Numbered from the stretch's first letter, positions 1 to 9,295 are shown. The stretch is DNA of 15,483 nt from Pseudomonadota bacterium (GCA_021813195.1 JAKALI010000004.1:1-15483), one strand, 5' to 3'. Notes: generated from the sequence alone by a model not told the origin. Translations and numbers: made by a program.

Positions 1-8
1 CAACATGG

Positions 9-34
9 TCCCGGGTGATCGATTTCGCCCGGGA
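9..34. terminator. Inverted repeat, possible terminator at left edge
   Basis: TCCCGGG at 9-15 and CCCGGGA at 28-34 form a perfect 7-bp stem around a 12-nt loop. In the plus direction it is followed by the T-rich TCTGTTTTG, so it could end a plus-strand gene lying outside the window. It is also just beyond the stop of the minus-strand 2TM gene. There is no long T run on either side, so termination is only inferred. Confidence 0.4.
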
Positions 35-59
35 TCTGTTTTGTGCGCGCTGCGGGCAG

Positions 60-326
60 TTACGCAACGATGTTCGGTGAGCGGTCCGAGAAGTCCGACT
101 GTGAGGACAGCCGCCTTGGTGTCGTGACGAATGCGGACCAGCCGTGGACCAAAATGATGAGGCCCCACCCTAGTCCGACCCAGTGCATCCACAGTCTGCT
201 CCCCGTCAACATGTCCAGCACGGCAAGCACGGCAAGGACGGGCATGAATATGAGAACGTGGACGTAAAAAGCCCGGATGGCGGCGTAGCGCTGACGCCCG
301 GCCGCTTCGATCGTGTCATCGGTCAT
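60..326 (-). CDS. Small 2TM-domain membrane protein
   Basis: Encodes 88 residues starting MTDDTIEAAG. Two hydrophobic segments at about residues 21-40 and 47-67 are separated by a short turn (TGSRLWMHW), the layout of the 2TM domain family (PF13239 type), which has no established biochemical role. The start is chosen at 326 because AGGTG lies about 8 bases upstream. The frame stays open further upstream, but that part reads as arginine-rich low-complexity sequence and lacks any family resemblance. Both ends carry charged residues, so the protein is probably an inner-membrane hairpin. The neighbouring upstream gene on the same strand is a hydrolase about 157 bp away, with no clear functional link. 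Confidence 0.72.
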   Translation of the reverse strand: MTDDTIEAAGRQRYAAIRAFYVHVLIFMPVLAVLAVLDMLTGSRLWMHWVGLGWGLIILVHGWSAFVTTPRRLSSQSDFSDRSPNIVA

Positions 327-483
327 GTTGATCACCTGTTCATGTCGCCCGTTGATGCGAAGAGCTTGCCCGCGATTGGCCCGCGGCCGCTCGCGACGCC
401 CAATCTGTTGCGGTTTGAGCCCGCGGGTTGCACTTCGACATGCCGTGACGCGGCGTGCTGTGCCCTTTGGAACAGGCTCGCGA

Positions 484-1482
484 TCAAACCGTGGTATCGA
501 GCACGTGCGTCGCGGGGCCCAGGTTTTCATAGCCGCGGGCGAGGAAGCGGCCCTCAGTCGCATCGGCGATGGCTGCAATGCGCGTGCGTGCATTGAGGAT
601 GGGTGGTTGCAGCCAACGGAAGTCCGGATCGAAGGTCGCCGCAACACGATGCATCATCGCAGCGCGGGCAGCGCTGTCCCCGCCGCGAACGTGTCCGCGC
701 CAGCCAGGGGCCTGCCAATGATTGGCGGCAACGTTGGCGCCTTCATGGAGACGTGCATCGGTCTCTGTTCTTTCAATGACGCAGACCTCGCGGGCCTTGG
801 TGCCCGCGAGGGAAAAAATCGCTGGCGTCGAGATCGGCTCACGCGCCAGCATCTCGCGGGCCAACTCAAATGTGGCAGCCTCGTCCATGGCCCGGCGCAG
901 CAGATGGGAGGGTGTTGGATGTGGCATCTTCCAAACACGGCGGCGATTGGCAGCCCAGTCGAGGTAGTAGAAGCCCATCGCCTTGCGCATGGGGGCTTGA
1001 TTGAGCGCGGCCGAGAAGCGGCCCGGCGCCATGGCGGTCAGCACGCCCGTATAACCAGGCCACGTCAGTGTGAGGTAGCGGCCAGCGGGCGCGGCGACGT
1101 CTGCGACCATGACGTAGCGCCCCAGTCCCGGGGTCTTCCAATCCAGAACGCGTATGAGCCGCGCGCTCGTTTGATCGGGTGACGGCGCGACGCGGCAGGT
1201 GCAGCCCCACTCATAGTTTACGGAGAAGAAGTAGGCGCCCGGCCGGGCGAGAATTGTTGCCACTTCGTCGATTTCGGCGAGATGTGCATTTTGCCACTTC
1301 TCAAGCCAGGCCCGGGAAACGCGGTCGAGCTGGCGCAGGGCGGCGGGCGGCACGCGGCGCGTCGCCAAATCGAGAAGTGCGTGAGCACGGTCGAGATGGG
1401 CCTTGAGGGTTGCGACGGGAAACGCCGCGGCGCAGTCCAAGACTGGGATGGTTGCAAGTGGCTGGTTGGGTGCGCGGACCAC
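484..1482 (-). CDS. Cysteine Ntn-hydrolase, NAAA/acyl-CoA:6-APA acyltransferase-like
   Basis: Encodes 332 residues. The centre resembles the linear-amide C-N hydrolase / acid ceramidase / NAAA fold. Cys94 in GCTC is followed 17 and 20 residues later by Arg111 and Asp114 (RVLDW), matching the Cys...RNLD spacing of NAAA-type enzymes. The stretch YLTLTWPGYTGVLTAMAPG (137-154) with Asn161 matches the family core, and Asn254-His255 could complete the active site. Family members self-cleave just before the nucleophilic Cys and hydrolyse or transfer acyl groups on amides. Here about 93 residues precede Cys94. No signal peptide is seen, so a cytoplasmic location is inferred. The start is GTG at 1482 with AGAGG 9 bases upstream. 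The substrate cannot be told from sequence. Confidence 0.8.
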   Translation of the reverse strand: MVRAPNQPLATIPVLDCAAAFPVATLKAHLDRAHALLDLATRRVPPAALRQLDRVSRAWLEKWQNAHLAEIDEVATILARPGAYFFSVNYEWGCTCRVAPSPDQTSARLIRVLDWKTPGLGRYVMVADVAAPAGRYLTLTWPGYTGVLTAMAPGRFSAALNQAPMRKAMGFYYLDWAANRRRVWKMPHPTPSHLLRRAMDEAATFELAREMLAREPISTPAIFSLAGTKAREVCVIERTETDARLHEGANVAANHWQAPGWRGHVRGGDSAARAAMMHRVAATFDPDFRWLQPPILNARTRIAAIADATEGRFLARGYENLGPATHVLDTTV

Positions 1483-1687
1483 GATGGCATACCTCTGCGA
1501 GTGGGACGGGTGGCCCGTCCCTGTTGGCCGCGCCGCGTCTCTGTTCTCGCGCCACAGGCCGGGCTGGCGGTTGACTTCCCTGACAGTCTCGACGATAAGG
1601 GCCGAAGCCGTGGGGCCGCAGGGCCGGCCGCGGTAATGAATGCTACCCGAGGCTTTGGTTGGCAGCTACGTCAACCCGTTGAAAAGA

Positions 1688-1703
1688 CCACGTTAAATCG
1701 TGG
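1688..1703. repeat. Inverted repeat in the rplU leader
   Basis: CCACG and CGTGG flank the 6-base spacer TTAAAT, giving a perfect 5-bp inverted repeat 54 bp before the rplU start codon. It could be a short hairpin in the ribosomal-protein leader or an operator. TTGAAA at 1679-1684 lies just before it, but I see no convincing -10 at standard spacing. Confidence 0.4.
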
Positions 1704-1756
1704 CGCCATAGGGTGCGGATAAAACCCGAGCCGTTTAGCGGCCAAAGCGAGGTCTT

Positions 1757-2068
1757 ATGTACGCTGTCATCAAGACGGGCGGCAAGCAATATCGCGTCGC
1801 CAAAGACGACGTTCTCATCGTGGAGAAGCTGGAGGCTGAGCCCGGCGCCACGGTGGAATTCAACGAAGTTCTCCTTGTGGGCGAGGGCGAGAGTGTCAAG
1901 GTGGGTACGCCGGCACTGTCCGGCGCCAAGGTGACCGCCGAACTCGTTGAGCAGACGCGCGGGCCAAAGGTGATCGCCTTTAAAAAGCGGCGCCGGAAGA
2001 ACTCGCGGCGGAAGCGTGGACATCGGCAGGATCTCACGAAGGTCCGGATCACTGGAATTTCGGCCTGA
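1757..2068 (+). CDS. rplU: 50S ribosomal protein L21
   Basis: Encodes 103 residues, the usual length of bacterial L21. The protein opens with [14 protein letters not shown] and contains the basic stretch [16 protein letters not shown] followed by the C-terminal TKVRITGI, all hallmarks of L21. L21 binds 23S rRNA in the large subunit. The start at 1757 has GAGGT about 5 bases upstream. It is followed 69 bp later by rpmA, the near-universal gene order, so the two are expected to be cotranscribed. The 270-bp gap on the left, with its small hairpin, should hold the promoter. Confidence 0.99.
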   Translation: MYAVIKTGGKQYRVAKDDVLIVEKLEAEPGATVEFNEVLLVGEGESVKVGTPALSGAKVTAELVEQTRGPKVIAFKKRRRKNSRRKRGHRQDLTKVRITGISA

Positions 2069-2137
2069 AGGGGCCTGTTGCCGGCGCGGCGAGACGCCCC
2101 AAAGCCGGCAGAGATGACGACAAAGGATTGAACGGTT

Positions 2138-2410
2138 ATGGCACAAAAGAAAGCAGGCGGCTCCACTCGGAACGGTCGCGATTCAGAGAGTAAGCGCCTC
2201 GGCATCAAGAAGTACGGTGGCGAGCACGTCATTCCCGGTAACATTCTGTGCCGTCAGCGCGGGACGAAATGGCATCCGGGCACGGGCGTAGGCATGGGCA
2301 CCGATCACACGATTTTCGCCGTCGAAGAGGGCCACGTCGAATTCAAGGCCAAATCGAATGGGCGCATCTACATCTCGGTACGACCTCAGAAGGCGGCCAG
2401 CGCGAGCTAA
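2138..2410 (+). CDS. rpmA: 50S ribosomal protein L27
   Basis: Encodes 90 residues. The N-terminus [20 protein letters not shown], then GVxVxPGNIxxRQRGTxxHPG-like sequence ([21 protein letters not shown]) and the [12 protein letters not shown] segment identify L27, whose N-terminal tail reaches toward the peptidyl-transferase centre. There is no N-terminal cleavable extension of the kind seen in Firmicutes. AAAGGA lies upstream of the ATG. A strong terminator follows 30 bp after the stop, closing the two-gene ribosomal transcript. Confidence 0.99.
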   Translation: MAQKKAGGSTRNGRDSESKRLGIKKYGGEHVIPGNILCRQRGTKWHPGTGVGMGTDHTIFAVEEGHVEFKAKSNGRIYISVRPQKAASAS

Positions 2411-2440
2411 TGGCAAATAGCGGACGCTATTTGGGAGTTG

Positions 2441-2470
2441 AGGGGAGGTGCTGCGGCACCTCCCCTTTTT
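2441..2470 (+). terminator. Rho-independent terminator after rpmA
   Basis: A perfect 11-bp stem (AGGGGAGGTGC at 2441-2451, GCACCTCCCCT at 2456-2466) with a TGCG tetraloop runs into TTTTT at 2466-2470. It separates rplU-rpmA from GNAT-obgE and may act as a partial terminator, since only 36 bp separate it from the next start codon. Confidence 0.9.
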
Positions 2471-2506
2471 GTCGTGCCTGGGATCGCAGCTCACGCTAAA
2501 AGTTCA

Positions 2507-4074
<1,568 letters not shown>

Positions 4075-4086
4075 CGGGCCAGTCCT

Positions 4087-4884
4087 TCACGTCATCATGT
4101 CGTGCCAGTCTCCCAGAGCGTCGTCGATCGCTGAGAGAATGAGTGTGCGGACGGCGACTGCACGGCCAATAGAGCCCGCGTAAATCGCGTCGGCAGCGGT
4201 GTCGGTGATGGCCGTTGGTACATCCTCACCAGCGTGGAGGCCATCACCCGAGAAAAAACCGGACACGATCGTCGGCTGCGGGCTCGACTTCAGCGCATCA
4301 GCGAGGAACTCCGGCTCCTCGAGGAACGCGGTGGCTACGACCGCGAATCGACCCAGTTTTGCAATGACGGCTCCCGCGCGGCGGGTCGCGCGCGCTGATG
4401 CGGGGCCTATCTCAGAGCCGTGACCAACAATGAGGAGTCGGCAGGCCCGCGGATCGAGGTCGTGCGCAAGCGCACAAGCCTCAGCCTCGTGGCACATTAA
4501 GTCCGCCAAGCGTGGATCGAGGCCAAGAGGAGCGAGGATGCGGTAGTTGGCGGAGCCTGCGGCCGCGCGCACGCGAGGCTCGAGAATTCTGCGCACGAAG
4601 TAGCCATCCGCCATGAAGATCGGGACGACAACGAGGCGAGCGGCACCCCACCCTCGCGCGTGAGCGATCGCCTGCTCGATGTCCGGCTCGGCTTTGAGAA
4701 ATCCTGCGTGCACGCTGCCGAAGACGCCGAGTTCGGCGAGAGCCACGCAATGCCCCAACAGCGTGGCATTGGGTCTCTCGCCGGCCCGATCGCCATGGGC
4801 GGCAAGGACGACAGCTGTATCAGCGTGAGGGTGCACGGAAGTGGTCCGATCGGAGCGAGAGTTCGACCCTGCCAAGATTGCCAT
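4087..4884 (-). CDS. CbiX/SirB-family sirohydrochlorin chelatase-like protein
   Basis: Encodes 265 residues from the ATG at 4884. Two tandem class II chelatase repeats are visible. Repeat 1 has AVVLAAHGDR (His30), AGFLKAEPDIEQAI and VVPIFMADGYFVRRIL. Repeat 2 has LLIVGHGSEIG (His155), TAFLEEPEF and SGFFSGDGLHAGEDVP (His217). The family inserts Co, Fe or Ni into sirohydrochlorin in cobalamin, siroheme or related tetrapyrrole synthesis. Repeat 1 has Phe96 where the second metal-site His would sit, while repeat 2 keeps both His. The start is uncertain: a TTG at 4896 is in frame and neither has a good Shine-Dalgarno. No other tetrapyrrole genes are nearby, so the metal and pathway are open. It converges on obgE and diverges from the DUF2256 gene. 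Confidence 0.85.
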   Translation of the reverse strand: MAILAGSNSRSDRTTSVHPHADTAVVLAAHGDRAGERPNATLLGHCVALAELGVFGSVHAGFLKAEPDIEQAIAHARGWGAARLVVVPIFMADGYFVRRILEPRVRAAAGSANYRILAPLGLDPRLADLMCHEAEACALAHDLDPRACRLLIVGHGSEIGPASARATRRAGAVIAKLGRFAVVATAFLEEPEFLADALKSSPQPTIVSGFFSGDGLHAGEDVPTAITDTAADAIYAGSIGRAVAVRTLILSAIDDALGDWHDMMT

Positions 4885-4952
4885 CGGCGTATTCAATCGT
4901 ACGCATTCTAGTCTCGATCCAAGGGTGAGGAGCAGCGCGTATCGAGGCCATC

Positions 4953-5141
4953 ATGACAAAAATGCGCAAGAAATTCGATCTGCCGCAGAAGACATGTGTA
5001 CGTTGTGGGCGGCCGTTTGCTTGGCGCAAAGCCTGGGCGCGCGTGTGGGAGGAGGTCCGCTACTGTTCCGACCGCTGCCGACGAAAGCGGCCGTCTCGGC
5101 TTCCCGCGCCCGCTCACAGCGGCGATTTGAAAACGAAATAA
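4953..5141 (+). CDS. DUF2256 zinc-ribbon-like protein
   Basis: Encodes 62 residues. The core [20 protein letters not shown] then [11 protein letters not shown] is the DUF2256 signature, with Cys15, Cys18, Cys38 and Cys42 as a likely zinc site of C-x2-C / C-x3-C type. The function of the family is unknown. The start has GAGG 6 bases upstream. The last 28 bp overlap the end of the DUF486 gene on the opposite strand, so the basic tail after residue 45 is probably free of strong constraint. It diverges from the chelatase gene with a gap of about 70 bp. Confidence 0.88.
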   Translation: MTKMRKKFDLPQKTCVRCGRPFAWRKAWARVWEEVRYCSDRCRRKRPSRLPAPAHSGDLKTK

Positions 5142-5476
5142 GCTCCCGCCACGATCAGCGAGAAACCTATGACATGATTGATCGTGATTTTTTCGCCGAG
5201 ATACGTGATCGAGAACACGGCGAACACGACGAGCGTAATGACTTCCTGCATCGTCTTGAGTTCGGCCGCCGTATAGGTCCCGTGGCCGATGCGATTGGCA
5301 GGCACGGCGAGGCAATACTCGATAAAGGCAATGCCCCAGCTGACGACGATGACGAGCATCAGCGGCTGGTCTTTGAATTTCAGATGCCCATACCACGCGA
5401 GCGTCATAAACACGTTGGACAGGGTCAGCAGCACGATCGGGACCAGCCACGCGGGCGGCAGAGGTATGGCAGGCAA
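5114..5476 (-). CDS. DUF486 / DMT-family membrane protein
   Basis: Encodes 120 residues with four predicted membrane helices at about 10-28, 40-57, 76-94 and 99-116. The motifs [10 protein letters not shown] (25-34), [19 protein letters not shown] (46-64) and [13 protein letters not shown] (73-85) identify DUF486, a small relative of drug/metabolite transporters without a settled function. I chose TTG at 5476 because GAGGAG sits 6 bases upstream and this gives the normal family length. The frame stays open up to 5635, but that extension lacks family similarity. Its 3' end overlaps the DUF2256 gene by 28 bp. Confidence 0.9.
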   Translation of the reverse strand: MPAIPLPPAWLVPIVLLTLSNVFMTLAWYGHLKFKDQPLMLVIVVSWGIAFIEYCLAVPANRIGHGTYTAAELKTMQEVITLVVFAVFSITYLGEKITINHVIGFSLIVAGAYFVFKSPL

Positions 5477-5638
5477 GTTTGGCTCCTCGATGGGTGGCGT
5501 TGCGGCGCAAGACGGGTTTAGCGCATGCGGCGTAATTCGTCCCATCGTCAAGGGATGGGAAGCCGTGTCTCGACAGGACTTGCTCGGATGCCGTAAGAGG
5601 GTTTTGCCAACCTCCGGCCGGACACCAAAACGCACCCT

Positions 5639-6214
5639 ATGGGTCTAGATCGGGTCCCCATGCCGAGCCGCGAACTCCCGCTCGATCAGTTGCTCGCCGC
5701 CGTGGCCCGGGGAGATGAAGCCGCGTTTGCAGAACTCTACCAAGTCACATCCGCGAAACTTCTGGCTGTTGCGCTGCGTATTCTGCGCCACAGAGAGGTT
5801 GCCGAAGAGGTGCTCCAGGAGGCGTATTTCAGGGTGTGGGAGCGGGCGGGCAGCTACGATTCAGGTGTCGCAAAGCCGATGACGTGGCTCGCAGCGATCG
5901 TGCGCAACCAAGCTCTTGATGAGGTGCGCCGACGCGGCAGCCGACCCGCCGCCTCGGCGGACGAATACGCCATCGCGGGGCTCGCCAGCGATGACGAACA
6001 TCCCCTCGTCGGCCTTGAGCGGGCCGAGGACCTCAAACGCCTGCTCGAGTGTCTCGACGGACTGGATGCGGAAAAGCGCCAGATGGTCCGTCTGGCGTAT
6101 TTGGAGGGCCTCAGTCGTGCCGAGTTGGCCGAGCGTTACGGCCGGCCGGAAGGAACCATCAAGACTTGGCTGCACCGCAGCCTGGCCCAACTGAAAGGGT
6201 GCCTCGAGCGATGA
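5639..6214 (+). CDS. ECF-type RNA polymerase sigma factor
   Basis: Encodes 191 residues. Region sigma-2 (about 33-100) includes RILRHREVAEEVLQEAYFRVW and the core-binding and -10-recognition helix ending in MTWLAAIVRNQALDEVRRR. Region sigma-4 (about 134-187) has LDAEKRQMVRLAYLEGLSRA and the helix-turn-helix RPEGTIKTWLHRSLAQLK. There is no sigma-1 or sigma-3 region, as expected for ECF factors. The start is either 5639 or the ATG at 5660; neither has a clear ribosome-binding site. The stop overlaps the anti-sigma start as ATGA. Pairing with an RskA-type protein suggests a SigK-like group that is held at the membrane until an envelope signal frees it. No fit to a known ECF promoter was found upstream. 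Confidence 0.94.
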   Translation: MGLDRVPMPSRELPLDQLLAAVARGDEAAFAELYQVTSAKLLAVALRILRHREVAEEVLQEAYFRVWERAGSYDSGVAKPMTWLAAIVRNQALDEVRRRGSRPAASADEYAIAGLASDDEHPLVGLERAEDLKRLLECLDGLDAEKRQMVRLAYLEGLSRAELAERYGRPEGTIKTWLHRSLAQLKGCLER

Positions 6215-6927
6215 GTGAGCTCGACGACATCGATGCCCTTGCCGGCGAGTATGTTCTAGGAACGCTCGATCAGGTGGAGCGCGCCGAAGTTGCCGAGCGC
6301 CGAAAGCGCGAGCCGCGGCTCGATGAAGCCATTTTCGCCTGGGAACGGCGCCTCAGTCCGCTGGCAGAAACCCTCGCGCCTGTCCATCCCTCGGCCAACA
6401 TTTATGGTCGCATTCGCGCCCGGATCGACCTGGCGCAAAATGTCGTCGCGCTCAAGGCGCGCGAACGGGCGCTGCTTCGTCGCGCCAACCGCTGGCGCAG
6501 CGCCTTCGTCGGCATGACAGCGATGGCGGCCGCCCTGAGTGGGGTTCTCATTTGGCGCGAAGCGATCGCGCCGCCGCTGCCAACGCAGTACGTCGCGGTG
6601 CTTGAGGCTGAAGGTAAAGGACCGGCATTCTTGCTCACCGTGGACACACGGACCAACACGTGTGTCATCACAGCCGTTCGTGCGCCGCGCCAACCCTCCA
6701 AGTCCTACGAGGTGTGGATGATCCATGAAGAGTTGCCCCATCCGAAGTCGCTCGGCGTGCTGGCCGAGGGCGAGATGAATGTCATGCCGATGTCGCGGGG
6801 TCCTGAGTCGGAAATGCTGATGCAGGCTTCATTCGCTGTCAGCCTGGAGCCTGAAGGTGGATCCCCGAGCGGTGTGCCGTCGGGACCAGTGTTATTCACG
6901 GGCAAGCTCATCCAAACTACGCCGTAA
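6211..6927 (+). CDS. Anti-sigma factor, RskA type
   Basis: Encodes 238 residues. The N-terminal cytoplasmic anti-sigma domain begins LDDIDALAGEYVLGTLDQVE, typical of zinc-less RskA-like proteins (there is no HxxxCxxC motif). A single membrane helix lies at about 98-115 (SAFVGMTAMAAALSGVLIW). The periplasmic C-terminal domain from about 120 contains SYEVWMIHE and the closing VSLEPEGGSP...GPVLFTG, the RskA C-terminal pattern. It would bind the sigma factor encoded immediately upstream, to which it is ATGA-coupled, and release it on an envelope signal, often through proteolysis. The start is fixed by the overlap at 6211. Confidence 0.93.
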   Translation: MSELDDIDALAGEYVLGTLDQVERAEVAERRKREPRLDEAIFAWERRLSPLAETLAPVHPSANIYGRIRARIDLAQNVVALKARERALLRRANRWRSAFVGMTAMAAALSGVLIWREAIAPPLPTQYVAVLEAEGKGPAFLLTVDTRTNTCVITAVRAPRQPSKSYEVWMIHEELPHPKSLGVLAEGEMNVMPMSRGPESEMLMQASFAVSLEPEGGSPSGVPSGPVLFTGKLIQTTP

Positions 6928-6949
6928 CGCCCCGTAACACCGCGCGAGA

Positions 6950-6977
6950 CGCGGAGATCGGACTGCCGATCTGCGCG
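6950..6977 (+). terminator. Hairpin after the anti-sigma gene
   Basis: A stem of 4 bp (CGCG/CGCG), one G-G mismatch and 7 bp (AGATCGG at 6955-6961, CCGATCT at 6966-6972) encloses the loop ACTG, 22 bp after the stop. It has no T run behind it, so it may stabilise the 3' end or act as a non-canonical terminator. Confidence 0.45.
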
Positions 6978-7076
6978 GACCCCTCTGACCTGATTTCTCC
7001 ACGTGGTTGTCTTGACGTGGCCACAAGCGTCGGCATCACTGCGGCGAAATAGCTGAAACCGAGGATTGGCTGCATC

Positions 7077-8543
7077 ATGAGACCTTTCAAGATCGCACCC
7101 GTGTTCATTGTCGGCGCAGCTGTTGTGGGCTGGGCCATGCCGGGCGCGTTGGCGCAAGGCATCGAATTCGGACCCACCGAGAGCGCTCCCAAGCCGGCCC
7201 AGAGAAAGCCCGCAGTGCAGCATTTGGCGCCCGGGGCTGGGACCGCGAAGCCAGCGAACTCGCCGGCTGCGGCGGCGAACGCCAGAGTCGGAACTGCCAC
7301 GCAAGAGTTGGTGGCGGACAACACGTCAAGGGGCGCAACCTCAATTCCACCGGCGCCGTCTGCGACGTATACGACGCGCGGCATCCCCCCGCCGCCCAAA
7401 CCCGCCAACTGCAAGAATTCGGAGAGCTTCGACACCTTCCTGGCTCGATTTCGCAAACAGGCTGCGAGCGCGGGCATCTCGCCGGCGACCATCCGCTCTG
7501 CCCTTGATGGGCGCACGCTCGATACGGGTGTGATCGCGCGCGACCGCAAACAAGGCTTCTTTGCGCAAAGTTTTCTTGATTTCTCAGCTAAGCTTGCCAC
7601 CGCCAATCGCGTCACATCGGGCCGCGCACAGATCAAAAAGAATGCTGAAACCTTCGCGCGCGCGGCCCGAGACTATGGTGTGCCCGCTTCAGTGATTACC
7701 GGCTTTTGGGCGCTCGAGAGCGATTTTGGCGCGGGCATGGGCAATCTACCAATCATGAACTCTCTCGTGACGCTCGCCTACGATTGCCGGCGCGGGGAGA
7801 TGTTCCAGATGGAATTGATGGCCGCACTCCAGATCATTGATCGCGGGGATATGACCCCCGAAACGATGATTGGCTCCTGGGCGGGCGAAATCGGGCAGAC
7901 GCAATTCCTACCCACGCGCTATCTCGAGCACGCGATCGATTACGATGGGGACGGCCGCATTGATCTCTTTCGCAATCACGCCGATATTATCGGCTCGACG
8001 GCCAATTACATGATGCATCTCGGCTGGCGCCCGGGCGAGCCATGGCTGGAGGAAGTGCGCGTCACCAAAGATCTGCCATGGGACCAGGCTGACCTCGCCA
8101 TCAAGCTGCCGCGATCGCAATGGGTCGCCTGGGGCGTGGAGCGCATTCACGGTGAGCCGCTGGAAAATGACCGGTTGCCCGCCTCGCTGCTGTTGCCGAT
8201 GGGGCGTTATGGACCTGCCTTCCTGGCATACGAAAACTTCAATGTTTATTTGCAGTGGAACCAGTCCTTGAATTACGCGATCACGGCAGCGTGGCTGGCC
8301 ACCCGCATCGATGGCGCCCCGCCGATGCAGAAGCCGTCGCGTGAGATTGCCGTGCTCAGCATGGAGGAGGCCAAGGAGCTGCAGCGGCTCTTGGTCAAGC
8401 GGGGGTTCGATGTGGGCGAAATCGATGGCAAGGTCGGCGCGCAGACGCGCGCGGCGGTCAAGTCTGTGCAGATGGAACTCGGCTTCCCCGCAGACAGCTT
8501 TCCCACGCCCGACTTGATCCGCGCCATGCGTGGGGCGAGTTGA
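7077..8543 (+). CDS. Exported lytic murein transglycosylase, MltB family, with peptidoglycan-binding domain
   Basis: Encodes 488 residues. A signal peptide runs to about residue 26 (cleavage after ALA). A proline/alanine-rich linker follows to about 110. The SLT_2/MltB catalytic domain spans about 116-415 with the catalytic Glu214 in GFWALESDFG, then GSWAGEIGQTQFLPTRYL (266-283) and DYDGDGRIDLF (288-298). A C-terminal PG_binding_1 domain covers about 424-484 (LQRLLVKRGFDVGEIDGKVGAQTRAAV). It cleaves glycan strands of peptidoglycan, leaving 1,6-anhydro ends. There is no lipobox Cys, so it should be soluble in the periplasm, unlike E. coli MltB. Start 7077 is supported by GAGGA about 12 bases upstream. 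TTGACG at 7012-7017 could be a -35 box, with only a weak -10. Confidence 0.95.
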   Translation: MRPFKIAPVFIVGAAVVGWAMPGALAQGIEFGPTESAPKPAQRKPAVQHLAPGAGTAKPANSPAAAANARVGTATQELVADNTSRGATSIPPAPSATYTTRGIPPPPKPANCKNSESFDTFLARFRKQAASAGISPATIRSALDGRTLDTGVIARDRKQGFFAQSFLDFSAKLATANRVTSGRAQIKKNAETFARAARDYGVPASVITGFWALESDFGAGMGNLPIMNSLVTLAYDCRRGEMFQMELMAALQIIDRGDMTPETMIGSWAGEIGQTQFLPTRYLEHAIDYDGDGRIDLFRNHADIIGSTANYMMHLGWRPGEPWLEEVRVTKDLPWDQADLAIKLPRSQWVAWGVERIHGEPLENDRLPASLLLPMGRYGPAFLAYENFNVYLQWNQSLNYAITAAWLATRIDGAPPMQKPSREIAVLSMEEAKELQRLLVKRGFDVGEIDGKVGAQTRAAVKSVQMELGFPADSFPTPDLIRAMRGAS

Positions 8544-8814
8544 GGGCGGAGGCGGAGCGGATTTTGATGGGTGAGCGTCGATTGGATCAGAGCTTGTGGA
8601 GGCCGGTTGCCCTCGAATTTTTGCGTACCTGGAGGCTCAGCTGGCAGGCTGCGTCAAGCAGCGCGAGTAGCGGGATCGTAATGTGGTCTGATCAACGGGC
8701 AGAAACGGCGGGTCGCTGCATGCCAGCTCACGCAAGTCGCACTGACCGGGCCGATTAAGTCTCATCTGCCGCAACTTGCAAATTCGGACCGTCCGCGGCG
8801 TAGATTTGGACGAC
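8544..8814. other. Intergenic stretch without a supported gene
   Basis: Between the transglycosylase stop and the terminator of the next minus-strand gene I see no credible coding region. A 72-codon frame from a TTG at 8540 has no ribosome-binding site and no recognisable protein features. No T-tailed hairpin for the transglycosylase was found. Confidence 0.5.
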
Positions 8815-8850
8815 AAAAAAGCGGAGAATGGGACTGGCCCAGTCTCCGCT
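8815..8850 (-). terminator. Rho-independent terminator of the Cys-rich protein gene
   Basis: Read on the minus strand, AGCGGAGA (8843-8850) pairs with TCTCCGCT (8820-8827), with an inner 4-bp TGGG/CCCA extension across one mismatch and a 5-nt loop, and runs straight into six T residues (8815-8820 on the complement). It lies 37 bp after the stop codon of the gene at 8888-9229. Confidence 0.88.
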
Positions 8851-8887
8851 CTTCATGCCCAGAGTGGGTTCGACTCTACCCGATCGC

Positions 8888-9229
8888 TTAGTTCTTGCAC
8901 TTATTGAAGTCGGGACGGTTGGGCGCGCAGAAGTTGCCGTTGTAGGGACCCTTCAGCGGCTTGCCGTCGAAGCGAGCCTTGACGATCTTTGATTTCGTGA
9001 TGTCGAGGCGCGAGTTGGGGCAGTTGGCCTTCGCAGCCGCGATGCACGCAGCTTCCGTGTCCGCCATCTCTTCCTTGTCGCACGACTTGGCGCCGCCGCA
9101 CTTGGAGTACGATTCCGTCTCCTTGCCAGGGCAAGCGGTGCGGGTGATGTTCACGATGCAGGTGCCAGCGTACGCGTTCGACACCGACAGGACGCCGAAG
9201 AGCGCAGCGGCCAGGATAGTCTTCTTCAT
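8888..9229 (-). CDS. Secreted small cysteine-rich protein, function unknown
   Basis: Encodes 113 residues. A clean signal peptide (MKKTILAAALFGVLSVSNAYA, cleavage after residue 21) leaves a mature protein of about 92 residues with eight cysteines at 24, 33, 44, 50, 62, 70, 101 and 111. The even number and export suggest four disulfide bonds in the periplasm. I do not recognise the family. GAGGGG lies 6 bases before the ATG, and a strong terminator follows, so this is very likely a real, singly transcribed gene. The upstream DNA holds an 8-bp direct repeat that may be regulatory. The mature part is lysine-rich, unlike the arginine-rich shadows around it. Confidence 0.87.
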   Translation of the reverse strand: MKKTILAAALFGVLSVSNAYAGTCIVNITRTACPGKETESYSKCGGAKSCDKEEMADTEAACIAAAKANCPNSRLDITKSKIVKARFDGKPLKGPYNGNFCAPNRPDFNKCKN

Positions 9230-9295
9230 GGGAAACCCCTCTACTACGAGTTCAGGCGAGCACTGGAATGGTCCAGCGCTCCCCGGCAGCTACTT

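Noticed and set aside
313..1182. 289-codon plus-strand frame
   Set aside because: Antisense to the Ntn-hydrolase, which has clear family motifs and a ribosome-binding site.
8540..8758. 72-codon frame after the transglycosylase
   Set aside because: TTG start overlapping the previous stop, no ribosome-binding site, serine/arginine-rich sequence with no family features.
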